This document shows positions 50,377 to 62,900 of a stretch of 64,000 bases of DNA, piece by piece (positions within the stretch are counted from its first letter, which is position 1; the number at the start of each line of letters is the position of its first letter). Both the position numbers and the translations under genes were made by a program. The notes under the pieces were generated by a model that searched no databases, was not told the DNA's origin, and saw only the letters and a list, made by a program, of their open reading frames with translations. Source of the stretch: Lucifuga dentata (Eukaryota; Chordata; Actinopteri; Ophidiiformes; Bythitidae); the NCBI GenBank assembly GCA_014773175.1, contig VXCM01000997.1, positions 1 through 64,000 of the forward strand, written 5' to 3'.

Positions 50377-51440
50377 TTCTCTGGGACCGTGTTGCTGCTC
50401 CACTGACGTCGGCTCACCTCCCTGTGCCTCTTGGCCCATGATGAAAGAACCAGTTCTCCCATCCACCCTCGCCATGGAGGTTGTGTGTGTGCGTGTGTTT
50501 GTGTTCCACTGAGTGGCAGGCAAAGAAGTTTAGTGGGAACATGTCTGTCGGGGACTTTTAGAAACCCCTTTATCCTGAACCGGTGAGGCTCAGGGCTGAT
50601 GAGCAGTCACACACTCATCGGTGATTAGGACATCAGAGGTTGTCGGTGGGTTGGGCTGCTAATGAAGTATGACGGGACTGGCTGATGTAAACAAACAGCC
50701 ACCATTGAAGAGAGCCGCTGCTGCTCTTGTGCATTCACTTGCTAGTGCGCCTAGCGGCCCAGAACAAAGGGCTCTCTCATGAAGGTCCCCGCAGAGGCAC
50801 ATGGGACAAGGGGCGAGGGGATGGTCTCCAACAACAGAACCAGCTACACACACTGTACCACACCATAACATACCGTGCCATGCCATACCATGCCACTGCT
50901 TGCCTCCATCAAAATCTCTACACCATTTCAAACCCTTAACTGTTTACTGCCTTACCCAGACACTGTTTTTCCTGGCCACAATGTCCTTAAAATTTGATGA
51001 CCTGTCTTGCTTGCAGCCATCACCATCCCAATTATTGCTGAAGTCAAACAGGACCAAAGGGAGTGGCCTCTTCCTGACTCTCCCCTCAGTCCTTATGCCC
51101 TATGCCTTCCGTAGCACTCCCCAGACCCCAAAGCTATGACTGGACCTGAACAGAGCCATGGTTTGATGATGCAGCAAGAACACGGGGTGGGGAGACATCA
51201 GGGGAGGCTGGTTCATATGAAGAAGCTGCTGACCGTTTTCTGTTTAGCCTATATATGTGTGTATGTCTCTTGTACAGAAAATTGTGCAGAAATCACAGGT
51301 TTCTCGTTATTTCTTCACTGGAGCCACATTTTAAAGAAAACTTCAAAGCTATAACTGACAGATCCCAACAGGTTTATGCTGCGTATTTTGTATTTGTTGT
51401 GTTTCACTAAAAGATGGGATGAATAAAGTGTTCAAACATA
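50377..51440 (+). other. Probable capn10 3' UTR
   Basis: This stretch lies between the capn10 stop and the AATAAA at 51422. It carries only short frames with no family similarity, including a 72-codon frame at 51136-51354 that I do not consider a gene. Confidence 0.5.
51422..51427 (+). terminator. Likely capn10 polyadenylation signal
   Basis: AATAAA in GATGAATAAAGTGTTC, about 1.05 kb after the capn10 stop and about 240 nt before the eif4e2 ATG. Confidence 0.6.
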
Positions 51441-51499
51441 ACTTCGTGCTAGTGTGTGTGTGCATATTTCTGAGTGATTTTGTTTTGATTGTTTATAAC

Positions 51500-51660
51500 G
51501 CTGACTTTAATGCCCTTGGTCAAGTTCGTTAATATTTTCTGTCACCGCTCAACTCATCCACATGACCAATACACGCGTGCACGTGGTTCCACTGCGCGTT
51601 GCCGTTCCTGCGGTATAGGAGGTTGTGGTCGGACTCCGAAAGGCTCCAACCAAGAAAATA
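51500..51660 (+). promoter_or_regulatory. Putative eif4e2 promoter and 5' UTR
   Basis: A compact CpG-containing block (ACACGCGTGCACGTGG, ACTGCGCGTTGCCG) with GACCAATAC (about 51562) lies directly before the ATG. The intron behind exon 1 also starts CpG-rich (51920-52020). No TATA box is seen. Confidence 0.5.
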
Positions 51661-54600
51661 ATGAACAACAAATTTGACGCGTGAGTAAACAAAAGTTTTT
51701 GGGATATATGACAAAGAACAGGAGCTCTGTTGAGCGTAAATTCCACGTTTTTCCACGTAACACAACTGCGTGTAGATAGGTGTGTCAGCTTTGCAGAATC
51801 CTGCATTCTCTGGGTGCTTATAAACGTGAGCGTGTTCCTCAAACCTCTGTGTATTTACAACGTAACTGCAATAACCACAGAGATTAAAAAAAAAAAAAAA
51901 AAAAAAAAAANCCCACAGGCCTCCGCTGGATCCACGGCTCGTGAGTGATTGAGTGGCGGGCCAAGGTGCGCGCAGGCTCGGCTCAAACTAGACTCTCACA
52001 GCTGTAACTTAACGCTAGCCGCATTTGGATTTGCTGCAGCTGGAACACAGTTAACACAAATGAATTAGTGTAAACGATAACAACATTTACCTTGACATGT
52101 TGTAACTACATGTACACCATATAACTGTATATCTTTTTAATTATTTGAGGAAAAGTAAGTCTGCCCGTCACAAACGTTATGGCCTGTATTTCCGTTCCTT
52201 GCAGTCTAAAAGATGATGATAGTGGAGACCACGACCAGGACCAAAGCTCACCGAAAGACGGTAAGAAGGAAAAAATTGAAGACGAAGACAAGGAACAGAA
52301 CTCCTCAAAGAAAAAGGTGAGCCTGACAGTAAAACTTCAGCAGCCACTCGTGTTGTAGCTTCTAATTGTACTTAAAGGACCATACTGGCCGATTTAGCAT
52401 GTTTAAGCCCAGTAACTATCCACATATACGCATGTTAGTGACAACCAACATAAAATCATACTTTAGTTTTCCTGTTATTTTGCCAAATCCCCTAATATTT
52501 CAAAATCAATATATGGAATTAGCTGAATGGAGTGGCAGCCTGGAAGGTAGGGGAAAATTTCTAAAATTTGCTGCTCCAGTAGTATGTTTTGGGAAGTGGT
52601 TGTCAGCTTGTATATATTGAGCTCAAAGATGCCAAATCATCGGTATTACCCTTTGAATTGCTTTCTCCTTGTCTGCAGATGGTGGTACCAGGGGCAGGAG
52701 AGCACCCTCTTCAATACAACTACTCATTCTGGTACTCCAGACGCACCCCAGGGAGACCAGCCAGCACCCAGAGCTACGAACAGAACATCAAACAGATCGG
52801 CAGCTTTGCCTCGGTCTGTCACTCTTTTATACTTCTGCCTTGTATTGATCCCAGGACCCCTTTAAGGCCTCAGTGTGCTTTATCCACCTTATTTTAAGGC
52901 CCCATGATTCCTTACGCTAAGTGGCATTGACATCTGGCTTTTGCTGCAACTGAGCTGGCTCAATGAGAGCTAGCAGTAGCCGATAATTATTAAGTCTGTC
53001 TTACGTCATTTCAGAAGTAACACCAAAGGGAACACAACAATGTAATCATACCACACTGCCTCTTTTATTGATGGGCAGGAGGATGATTTGAAGTCTCTTA
53101 TTACATAGCACACTAGCATATTTAGCTATTTTATTGATTCTGTTACCGCTAACGGTGAAGCAATGAATAGTCTAAAAAGCTTAGAGGTATATCAATACCT
53201 TCATCGCAATAAGATTGGTCTTTTGTTGTTAAAGGAGGTTGGATACGATCTCATTTACTCAAAAGCAGCCTCAAAGCAACACGTCACCAGGTCTACATTA
53301 GTGTCAAAATCAGGTGATACATACAGCAAGGTGCTCGTGTATTGCAGGACCAGGACGCTCATGCAGCAGCAACTTGTGTGGAATGTAAAACGGTGATAAT
53401 TTTAAGTATGCTTGCAAGATTTGTATTTGGATAACTGCTCACGTTTTATTTGAAGATTTGAAATGAACACAACAGACATGTAACGCCTTCAAGTTTAAAT
53501 TTTTCAACCACATTCATTTGGCTTCATCTTCTTTTGGTTAAATGTTAGAAATTATGTAATTTTGGACGGGAACAATCCCTTCTTGTTTTTGGATGGTGTT
53601 GAAAACACTCCCGTCTGAGCCACTGGTTTAGCTGAACTTGGTTGTGCATACAACCACAAACAGCACAACTTGTTCCTGATCTCCATAAATACATTTTTGC
53701 CAGCTATATCAGTAATACTACATTAAAACATAAGTAACAAAAATAAACATGTAAAATATTACATGGCTGGTTGCATCATCGATGAGTGGCCATCGGTTAG
53801 AGGTTGTCTTTTTATTTTGGTTCATTCACTACTTCCTCTGTTTCACCGCTGCCTCTGTTAACAGGTGACATGATTATTCTGCACCCTCTGTTGGCATGAA
53901 GGGCATAAAAAGAACTTAATTTTCTAAGAAATATACTTTGTGCCATGATCTAGACCATGTTCACCAGCCTGTTATTTTGTCATTTCATCTCACGTCTTTT
54001 GAAATATAGTGGGGCTCTTAACATTTAACAGTTAAGTCTGTGCATAAAGCCTTTTGTTGACACCAGGTTCAATGCAATGCAACTGTTGAGGTTAAAAAAA
54101 AAAAATTCTTGCTCTTCTTAAGGTGGAGCAGTTTTGGCGTTTCTATAGTCACATGATCCGGCCAGGTGATCTGACTGGTCACAGCGACTTCCACCTCTTC
54201 AAGGAAGGCATTAAACCTATGTGGGAGGTGTGTATGCAGCTTTTGAATTCAAATATTTTAATTAATTCATCTATTTAGGAATACTGATCATCTTTCATAC
54301 AGAATGTGGGTAACAAGGATTCCACAGCATCTCATAATTTAATCCTTTTGGCTTTATAAAAGCAAGCCCATTCTGAACTGTGTGTGCATGCATTTAGGAT
54401 GACGCCAATAAGATGGGTGGGAAGTGGATCATCCGTCTGAGGAAAGGCCTTGCGTCTCGGTGCTGGGAGAACCTGATCTTGGCCATGCTGGGAGAGCAGT
54501 TTATGGTGGGAGAGGAGATTTGTGGGGCCGTGGTGTCAGTACGCTTTCAGGTACGGACACAGAAATACTTAGATTTTGTTCATTTGTCATGGATTTGCAG

Positions 54601-55261
54601 AACCTAATAGTATTGTGCCCTCTATGCTTCTCCTTATGTTATCCCCAGGAGGACATAATCTCCATCTGGAACAAAACAGCCAGTGACCAGGCGACCACTG
54701 CCCGCATCAGAGACACACTGCGCAGAGTCCTCAACTTGCCGCCCAACACCATAATGGAGTACAAGACACACACAGACAGCATTAAGTATGTATGTTTACA
54801 CCTTTTATTATTTTCTGTCTCCTCTTTCTTTATGCATGCTCTCAGACTTAACATTAAAGTAAATTCTCACAGTTTACTAGATGGATTGCATTTATCTATA
54901 ATGCATTTGTGTTGTAGAATTTTTATGATGCATCTCAAAACTGCTCAGATGTGGTTATATAAAATTAGAGAATTAACGTTTCTGTCCAATTCTGTAGCAC
55001 TAAGAAAATGTCAAAATGCAAAAAGTGTTTTAATTAATTTTATTTATAGAAGCATATGTTATTAGTAGACAAGTAATAAAACTTTGCATGCAGCTCCATC
55101 ATAATCGATGTTTCTGCAGTGGAATTATGCAATCATAAGACTGTTGATTGATGTACTAGATAATTTCAGTATATTGAATGTGATATGTACCTACATCTGG
55201 CTTTGCTTGCAGAGCATGGGAAGACTTCCATGGTCTGGTGAATGCTAGTGGGGGCCGTTAA
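51661..55261 (+). CDS. eif4e2: eIF4E2 / 4EHP, cap-binding translational repressor
   Basis: Binds the mRNA 5' cap without engaging eIF4G and represses translation with GIGYF2 and other partners. Seven coding exons: 51661-51680, 52205-52316, 52679-52813, 54123-54227, 54398-54550, 54649-54785 and 55213-55261. All are in phase and give 236 aa. The N-terminus (MNNKFDALKDDDSGDHDQ) and core are nearly identical to mammals. Cap-stacking aromatics are present at Tyr77 (STQSYEQNI) and Trp123 (KPMWEDD); human counterparts are Tyr78 and Trp124. The IRLRKGLASRCWENLILAML block is conserved. The C-terminus after HTDSIK is AWEDFHGLVNASGGR, the alternative ending known from some mammalian isoforms. The longer ending (MPGRLGPQRL in human) was not found downstream. 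The 3' UTR runs towards 56560, where an AATAAA occurs. Confidence 0.98.
52317..54122 (+). other. eif4e2 introns 2 and 3
   Basis: Intron 2 (52317-52678) contains a repeat beginning TTAAAGGACCATACTGG (52372) shared with 63821 onward. Intron 3 (52814-54122) is AT-rich with no recognised exon. Confidence 0.6.
52372..52515. mobile_element. Interspersed repeat, copy 1 (TTAAAGGAC family)
   Basis: This stretch aligns by eye with 63821-63962: TTAAAGGAC start, GCATG.TT.AGC, a GTTATTTTGC(C/A)AAATCCCC block and a TTTCAAAATCAA end. It is a short non-coding dispersed element or the remnant of one. Confidence 0.6.
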
Positions 55262-56200
55262 CCCCTAACACAGTCTCTCTGCAAGTAAGAACTGTTTTTG
55301 CTACACAACTGGTATTTGAAAAATGTTTCTTTCATTTATTTTGTTCATCTGCCTCATGCATATGTTTTCTCTGTTTGTGTCATATGGAGTGTAGGTGTGT
55401 GTATGCTATGTGTTGGGGATGAAGCATCCAGAGAGGGATACCTCTGCATGGATTGGCGCTATGTAATATGAAGATAGGGCAAAGGTCATGGGACGGAGGC
55501 AAGAAGTCCATTCCTTCTTTCTGTTACAATGGAACAGAAAACCCTTTCAGCAGAACATGGAACCAAGTTGACTGAGAGCACACGTGGTATTTACAAAAGA
55601 ACAAAGCCTCCGTGGTTCTTTAAATGCAAGATCTACTATCTCTTAACTTTCCACTAGATGGAGACCATGTGACTGGAGCTGACAAAGTGTACTTGATAAA
55701 AAACACAACCAGTCTGTCATTACTAGATCAGATTTTATTGTTTAGCAAAACATCAAACTTCCTTCTGTTAAAGTAAAAGTATGTTTGACCATTTTTATCA
55801 GGACTCAATGAAACAGGGTTACAGGTAGAAATTATTTTATTATAGTTCTGTATTTTAACTACAATTCCTCTTTCATTTAAATTAGAATTATTACACTTAT
55901 TGTACAAAGACATATTTGTACAATCTACTTCAAAGATCACTTAATTGAGTCAGAAATGACTCTCCATGTTTGACCTGGAAGTTGAACCCCAAAGGATGAG
56001 GACATCCTGTGGTGGGCAGAAGGTATTTTTAGAACAGACTGACAGACTGCCTATATCACTGTGCCTGGCCTCAAGCCCGACCCAAACCAGATTCCCTTTG
56101 TCAGTGTTGTCTTTACCTCGCCTTTAAATGGGATGGACTGTTGTAATATACACTCTGTGGGGTGTATAGGAGTCCTGAAACACTGATTTGGAATCAGTGA

Positions 56201-56273
<73 letters not shown>

Positions 56274-56898
56274 NNNNNNNNNNNNNNNNNNNNNNNNNNN
56301 NNNNNNNNNNNNNAAAAAAAAAAAAATGGGCCCAGGGTCTGGGAGTGCAGTTCTGCCTGCTCTCTCCTTGTTACAGATTTTATCAATCCCTTGGGAGTAT
56401 TTTTTGGAACAATGTCAAGAAAACACCCACAGTTGTTGCAAAAAATTCTCTCACAAGAAAAACTGTACTGCTGCCTCTGGCTGGGTGTGTGGTGATGGTG
56501 GTAGCAGGTGTGTGTCAAAAGAATCACTATTAGATGTACACCTGATGAATTATAGCAATAAATGTTATATATGCATCTGCTGCTAAAAGTAGTTGAGTGT
56601 CACTTTCTCTCATATAATAGATGCGTCATTGAATGACAGCTGCTGAGTCGTTTTAAGAAAGCGAGGTTCTGCTTTCCATAGGAAATCTTAGTCCAGGAAT
56701 CCCGCTTCTATTATTTTATAAATACATACGGTGTCATTGAGTGACTTGCTGGTGTGCCTCCATAGTACACTTTACTTATGACTGGTCCTTTTCATGGATC
56801 AGCTCATTTCAAAGGACATGTGATTCTGTGGATAATAAAAACAATTGATTAGTGAATGTATATTATAACACCACATGACTACTGTTCATGTCTTAGTC
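55262..56898. other. eif4e2 3' UTR and region between convergent genes
   Basis: Contains the eif4e2 3' UTR and the 3' flank of the scramblase gene on the other strand. A plus-strand AATAAA occurs at about 56559, and another at about 56833. A long (CT)n tract and a 40-N gap (56204-56313) break the region. Confidence 0.55.
56204..56313. repeat. (CT)n microsatellite running into a 40-base N gap
   Basis: About 35 CT units (56204-56273) are followed by N at 56274-56313 and then a short poly-A. The gap is probably caused by the repeat itself. Confidence 0.95.
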
Positions 56899-58405
56899 TT
56901 AATTATTGGTACTGTTTGTATAATAGTTTACCAGCAAGAAAGTGGCTGCCAGCAGCAGTAGTTTGGTGTTTGATTCCATAGTCAGGGGCACTGGAAGATA
57001 GTAACAGATTTCCAAATGGAAGAACAACTAATTTCAATTAGAATAGGATATCATGGAATTATAAAAATGGGATTATGTTTCCTGAGGTACAATTTACCAT
57101 CCATTCCAAAATATTCATGGTCCATGTTATGTTCATCATTGAAGCCAGGCCATTTTTTCCATATTGTGCCCATTTTTTCACCAATATTTGAGACAATCTG
57201 TTGTATGATTAAACAAAAAGTGTATGAAATAATGAAAGACAACTGAACATATATATTTAACATGGTTTGTAGAAACAGTACTTGAAATTGTTGGTTGGAG
57301 AAACAGCGGCATGGACAGCAGGAACCCTGGATTCTGATTGTAGATGCTCCTTTGGAATCGTAAACTTCTAGGAGAGGGGTGAACATGCTCCACCTGGCAA
57401 CAAAGGAGCAGCAAAGACCCTCATACTATTTACATCATCTATGATGAAGAGTGTAAGATGAACATGGAAAAAGGCTCATGACACGGTATCTCATCCCATT
57501 TAATCTCAGTATTAGGAGCAAGACAAGAAGAACACATTGATATTGGCCTACCTCTGGTACACAGTACCAATGAGATGTTTTTGAGGTGTGTAGGCTCTCA
57601 TCTCCATGAGACAGCAGCCCAGGCAACAGGTATCCATTCTGAGAGGCCTTTCAAAATAAAAGACCTGGCGTCCATGACAGTCAAAGCCCTGCAAAGAGCA
57701 GGCCCGAGCTGGACCACAACACTGGAGGCACAGACAAGAACTCTCTGACAGGAGGGAGAGATCAAAGTAGGAGGTGACGGACAGTTAATAATAGTAAGAT
57801 GATACGTATCCTAAATTGCTTCCTTATTTTAGTAACGCATGACCACATGTGAGCCAAATGATCTCAGTTAAGACAAATGCAGCTGCAGTAAATAGGTTGC
57901 TGTACCTTCCACAGCCACAAATAATTGTGATCTGCTGCCTCCAGTGGTGATGCTGTAGATCCTCCGGGGAATACACTGTGGGCCTACAATGAAAAAGTTT
58001 TATGCACTTGAAATAGAAATAGTGTATTGCAGTAATGCTTTCTAGACAAATACACAGCAACACTAATTTCTACTGACCTTGCAGCTCCGGTCTGGCAGTG
58101 ATATGTATTTGACTGACCATGTCCAGCAGAGCCAAACAATCTGGGCTCACTGTGTCTCCTGTCCTGCTCGGGATCCCTGGTGACCCCACATGGCCATTTT
58201 CCATCTTCTTCTTCCCAGGAGCCAAACTTGGAAGCTGCTCAACAGATTGCCCATTGGGAGATGTTTGGTGAGATTTGGGCCTAGGCGAGTCCTGGGACTC
58301 ACAAGAAGACCTATGTTGGCTGTGGAAATCCCTGAAGATCATCTGGATGTGCTTCTCTCGCTCCAGTGGACCAAAGGGAAGAGGCTGATTGGTCACGGCT
58401 GACAT
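56899..58405 (-). CDS. Phospholipid scramblase family protein (divergent)
   Basis: Scramblases are palmitoylated membrane proteins that, in the classical view, move phospholipids between leaflets in response to calcium. Coding exons on minus: 58405-58078, 57983-57906, 57744-57552, 57393-57282, 57197-57098 and 56990-56899. All have AG/GT borders and consistent phases, giving 300 aa. Family signs in order: ALLDMVSQIHITARPELQ (cf. YLSQIDQILIHQQIE), IYSITTGGSRSQLFVAVEE, LQCCGPARACSL, YFERPLRMDTCCLGCC (cysteine palmitoylation-type cluster), QRWSMFTPLLEVYD, GSCCPCRCF, an acidic loop FNDEHNMDHEYFGMD where PLSCR1 has its calcium-binding segment, and a C-terminal hydrophobic helix LLLLAATFLLVNYY. The first 75 residues are polar and unrelated to the PLSCR1 proline-rich head. 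An acceptor directly before the ATG and a donor near 59197 suggest a 5' UTR exon. I cannot assign a PLSCR number. Confidence 0.9.
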
Positions 58406-59962
58406 GGTATAAAACTGAAAATATATGGAAGCAAGCAGTTATGTGAGGGACACATAAATGATACACAACAATATTTTGACCAAATTAAATAAGTCTGAGA
58501 AGCAGTTAAATACTGAGAGACCTGGGTTGCATTGCATTTATTATGCTTTATTTCACATACATTCTTTATGCTTTTCTATTACTTTTCTATTGCAACTTAG
58601 CCTGTAGTATTTGTTGTACTGCACTCATGCAGTACAGTAAATTCTACTCCAGCCAGTGTGTTTTTCCTATTAAAGAAATTACATTCAAGATTTTGAGTTT
58701 AAAAGCGCAAAATAGCTTTTAGGCATTGTCAAAGTTTAATTGTTTTTCCTAAAATGAGGAGCTGTGCTGTTTTTCCTTGTACAAATCAGAATCGTTTAAA
58801 TTTCTGAAGAAAAACTCAAGAAAAACAACTTTTCTTCTTCCTTACAGCAGGTTCATACATTTCCCTGGCACCAGTATACTTGTAAATATTCTCCATTTAA
58901 GCCAGCCTGAACCTCATTTTTATTCACATCACAGCCACTCAGAGCCCTGTTGCAGTTTGGTCACATTCCCCAGCCATTAAATAGTACTGTATATTCCAAC
59001 ACAACAAAGATTATCGTTGTATTATGCGGTAGCCTGAATGTAAATAAGTGATTACTATAAAGAATTGGTACATTAAACTGAGTACAACAGGTGTGCAAGC
59101 GATGAACAGTAATTCATTCTCCTTTAATATTGCATTAAACATCAAGACAGAAAAAAAAAAAAGAAGCAAAACAGAGAATTAAAAGTCCATTGCTTACCAG
59201 CTGTGGTGAACCTCCAAACACCTATAGACTGTGATAATGAAAAGACGACACCAGACAAATATCCACGAGTCATCAAAATCAGGAGAGGATAAGAACCTAT
59301 CTCTTTGCTATCCTATGCATGTGTGCATTTTCACTGAGTAGTGTGTGGCTTTGTAAATGTGTGAAGACCTTGTGTCCACCCTTGTCCCCAACTTCGTCTC
59401 ACCCCAACTCAGTTTCCATCCCAACCAGCCGGATCTGCCTTTTGTTGGGGTAGAAAGGCACCAGTCAGCCATGTAATTGAAATCCTGCTTCCAGAGGTGG
59501 GTGTGTGTTTAGTGGGTGGCTGTGGGGGAGGGAGGGGAAGATAATACTCACTATGTGTCCCGGCAAAGACATGTAACACAGCATTAAGAAATGTCTAATA
59601 ATCAATTCTGACATTGTAAGTATTGGAAATTGTACTTTTAATGATAAAAGTATCAGTTGTAACATCTTCTGTCGGTCACCTTACACAGGTGATCAAGACT
59701 GTCTCGTGAACAATTTGTTATGCAGCATTTACAGCTGAATCCAGTGCAGCATCATGGATCATCCACACAAGCATAAGTGGCTCCTTCATCGCAATGAACA
59801 AGCACATTTGACTTAACTCTTGTGTCAGTCCACAGACCCAACTAGTGCAGAAAATACACAGTAGTATTTTCACCATTCTGTCACAGTCTCAGTCATTTTA
59901 AGAGTTCGCTGCTGCAGTATCAGTCTAGTTTCAGTGATGAAATCAAGAAATTTCCTCCTGGT
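58406..59962 (-). other. Between chrng and the scramblase gene (both on minus)
   Basis: Holds a likely scramblase 5' UTR exon upstream of a donor near 59197 (CACAGCTG|GTAAGC on minus). On minus it also has an ATTAAA at about 59636-59641, usable as the chrng polyadenylation signal. Nothing else was recognised. Confidence 0.5.
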
Positions 59963-62900
59963 TCAACCCAGTAAGCCTCCGATCCCACTCCCAGCAGGAT
60001 CAGTGAGATTCTCCAGTGGAAGATATTTCTTTGGGTCCCTGAGGAAAGGCGTGGAGGGAGGCTGGTTGAAATGGCCCATCAGGAAGATCCCAATAGTGCC
60101 AACAAAAAACACCAAGGCCATGACAAGAAAGCACACTCTGTCGATCACCCGGGCAACCAGGAACCACTCTTCATTTTCCTGGCGTTAAAAAAATGTTGGT
60201 CATCACTGACAGCCAACAGTATTGTATGCTATCTATTTAGAAACTGACTTTTGTTAGGTAAAATATTTGAATGAACTTATGAGTAAACGAGCATGTATAT
60301 TAATATAAAACTTACATCTTGGAAGTTACTGTGCTGTCGTACCGTCTCAGCGATGTGTTTGCAGGAGGCCACACACTGTCTCAGCTGTGGAGAGGCCTTT
60401 GCCAAACTGGCTCCAAGCTCTTCAGCTGTACCTGCCTCCAACCCATCATCTACATACAATATACCAGAAGTTCACATGCTCGTACGGGGAAACCTGTCTG
60501 AAGTACATTGATATGAACATACACATTGTGACAGCCTCTTCGTTTTGCTGATTGAAACTACCTGCACAATGAGCAGTCAGGTAACATGCTAAACTACCTG
60601 ATGCTACACTCTTTAACCTAGAAAATCTCCTCAACAGTTATTTGCAGCAAAACATGAGAGAAACACAGAAACATTAACGATGCAGAGATTCATCTTGTTC
60701 AGATAACACTCTCCTCCATTTGCTCTTACCACCTTGCCACATTTCCTGGTCTGCCAAAAGGACCCAAACTCAGCAACAGGCTACATTATATTCTTGACTG
60801 TGGTAGACCTTTTCTTTTTGGCATCCCAGTTTTTCACCTTTGAGCACTGGACGTCATTTTGGCTGTGACACAACTGTGCAATTTTGAAGTTTCTTAGTGA
60901 CTTTAAAAGTGGTTTCTGGCTGATTTTCTATTGGCATCTTAGTGACTACCGTCACTAAGATGCCAATATAAAAAAAAACTAATTGAAATACTTACGTAGT
61001 TTCTCTAATACTGATTTCATCAATCCATTCCTCTCTTTGAGTTTAGCAAACATGAGTTCAGACCGAGCTGTTTTCGTTGCATATTCTTCTGCCTTGGTGA
61101 TAAGGGTCACGGAGCTGCGGCGTCTACAGGGCACCAGAAATACGCCATTCCTGTCAGAAACCTGAGTTTCACTGTTCCCAGTTTCTGTGGCGGCATTGTG
61201 TTTTGGTGTCCAGGGCTGCATTTGCATCCTCAGCAGTTGAGGCAGGATGTTTAGAAGGATCTGAAGGTGACACAGGGTCGAAGGTTAATCCAATGGCAAA
61301 TAGAGCTGTGTTTACTTATGTTTATTCAATAGCTTAAGAGCAGCTCAGTGGAAACTCTGCTTAGAAAAGGGTTTGGTCTCACCTTTCTGACTTTATTTGT
61401 CATAATATGGGTGTTGGGGGTTCTCAGGGATACATTTACAACTATCACACAGTTCATAACTACCATTGTGGTCACTGACATCACAAACATCAGATACCTG
61501 CAATCGAAAGCCACACAAATCATTTTCGGGAATGTTCTGGATCAGCACTTGTAGTAAAGAATTCAGGTCATTTTCATCATATACAGCGAGACTTTGAGAC
61601 AGATGTTTAACACTGAAGTGAAATCTTAGATGCATCTTACTTCCCAATGAGAGGCACAGCTTTCGATGTCTCAGGAACCTTCTTAGCAATAAGGAAGAGA
61701 AACACAGTCTGGCCCAAAAGAGTGGCAATGGACATAGTGCACTTCTGACCACCAGCTGCAAAACAAAACACAAAAAAAATATTTATTTAGGGAAGTTTTT
61801 GCATTTATGAAAACATATACTAGAGAGTAAACTGGTGCCAGATCTCAGTCTCATAAAGCTCATAAAGGTCTGAAGAAAATCTTATTAAAAACCCTGGTTT
61901 TTAATAAGATTTATAACCTTGGTTATAATGACAACCTAATGTATCTCTATCCTTTGTGCTTGAATTTCTCTAAAATTGCAGAGTTTGATAAGTTGAGGTC
62001 TGGATATGTGTGTTTAGGCTTATAGACACAAAGAGAGAAAAAAATTACCTTTGGCAGGTAAATAGTAGACGAGCAGGCCAAGGGAGGAGAAGAGCACACA
62101 GGGAGCGATGATGTTAATGATGTAGAAGAGGGGCTTTCTCTGGATGATGAGGAAGAAGACCACCTCCTGGTACTCCAACTCATCTTTAGTGTACTGAGGG
62201 TTGATCACCTTTTTAGCTGGCCTGTGTCTGATGGCCCACTCTCCATTTTCTAACACCATGAAATTGAAATTCTTTCATGACTTTCATTGCAGAGGAACTG
62301 TTTTTACTCTTGTGTTTTAGATAATCCTTGTGATGATTTTACTTTAATTACTTAAGATCTATTACTCAAATTTTTACTCATAAGTAAGCCATTCCTTTGA
62401 CTTGTGAATATTCGACTGCTGTACCTGTAAAAGCCTCAGGATCGATATCCACCCACTCCAGCGTGTGGTTATCTTCCTCTTTAAGCACCAGTTCAATCTC
62501 ATTGGCACTGTATGTCTGGGAGCTGGTGATAGGAAGAGGACAACAACAAACTCAACCATCCATCCTATTTTACAAGACAGCGTAGAAAAATGGGACCATG
62601 TATGGAGGGAGCAGTAATTAATGATTTTAATCTTATCTATTTTCTCACCGGAATACCATAGTACAGTTCTGCCAGTCAAAGGGAAAGTAGTTGACAGTGA
62701 TGGAGCAAGCACTGCGGTAAATGGCAGGAGGCAGCCAGTACACACAGCCATTAGGAGACACCAAAGCATTGCAGTACATTGCTACCTCAAACTGACCATC
62801 CACACTGTGCACAGGTCAGAAGAGAAGTAAATGGAAATTTGTTGACATATTTGAACACACACAGAGAGACAGAGAACACACACTGCTTCAATGCTTTGTA

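Noticed and set aside
51136..51354. 72-codon frame with a hydrophobic stretch after capn10
   Set aside because: It lies in the probable capn10 3' UTR with no similarity or own promoter.
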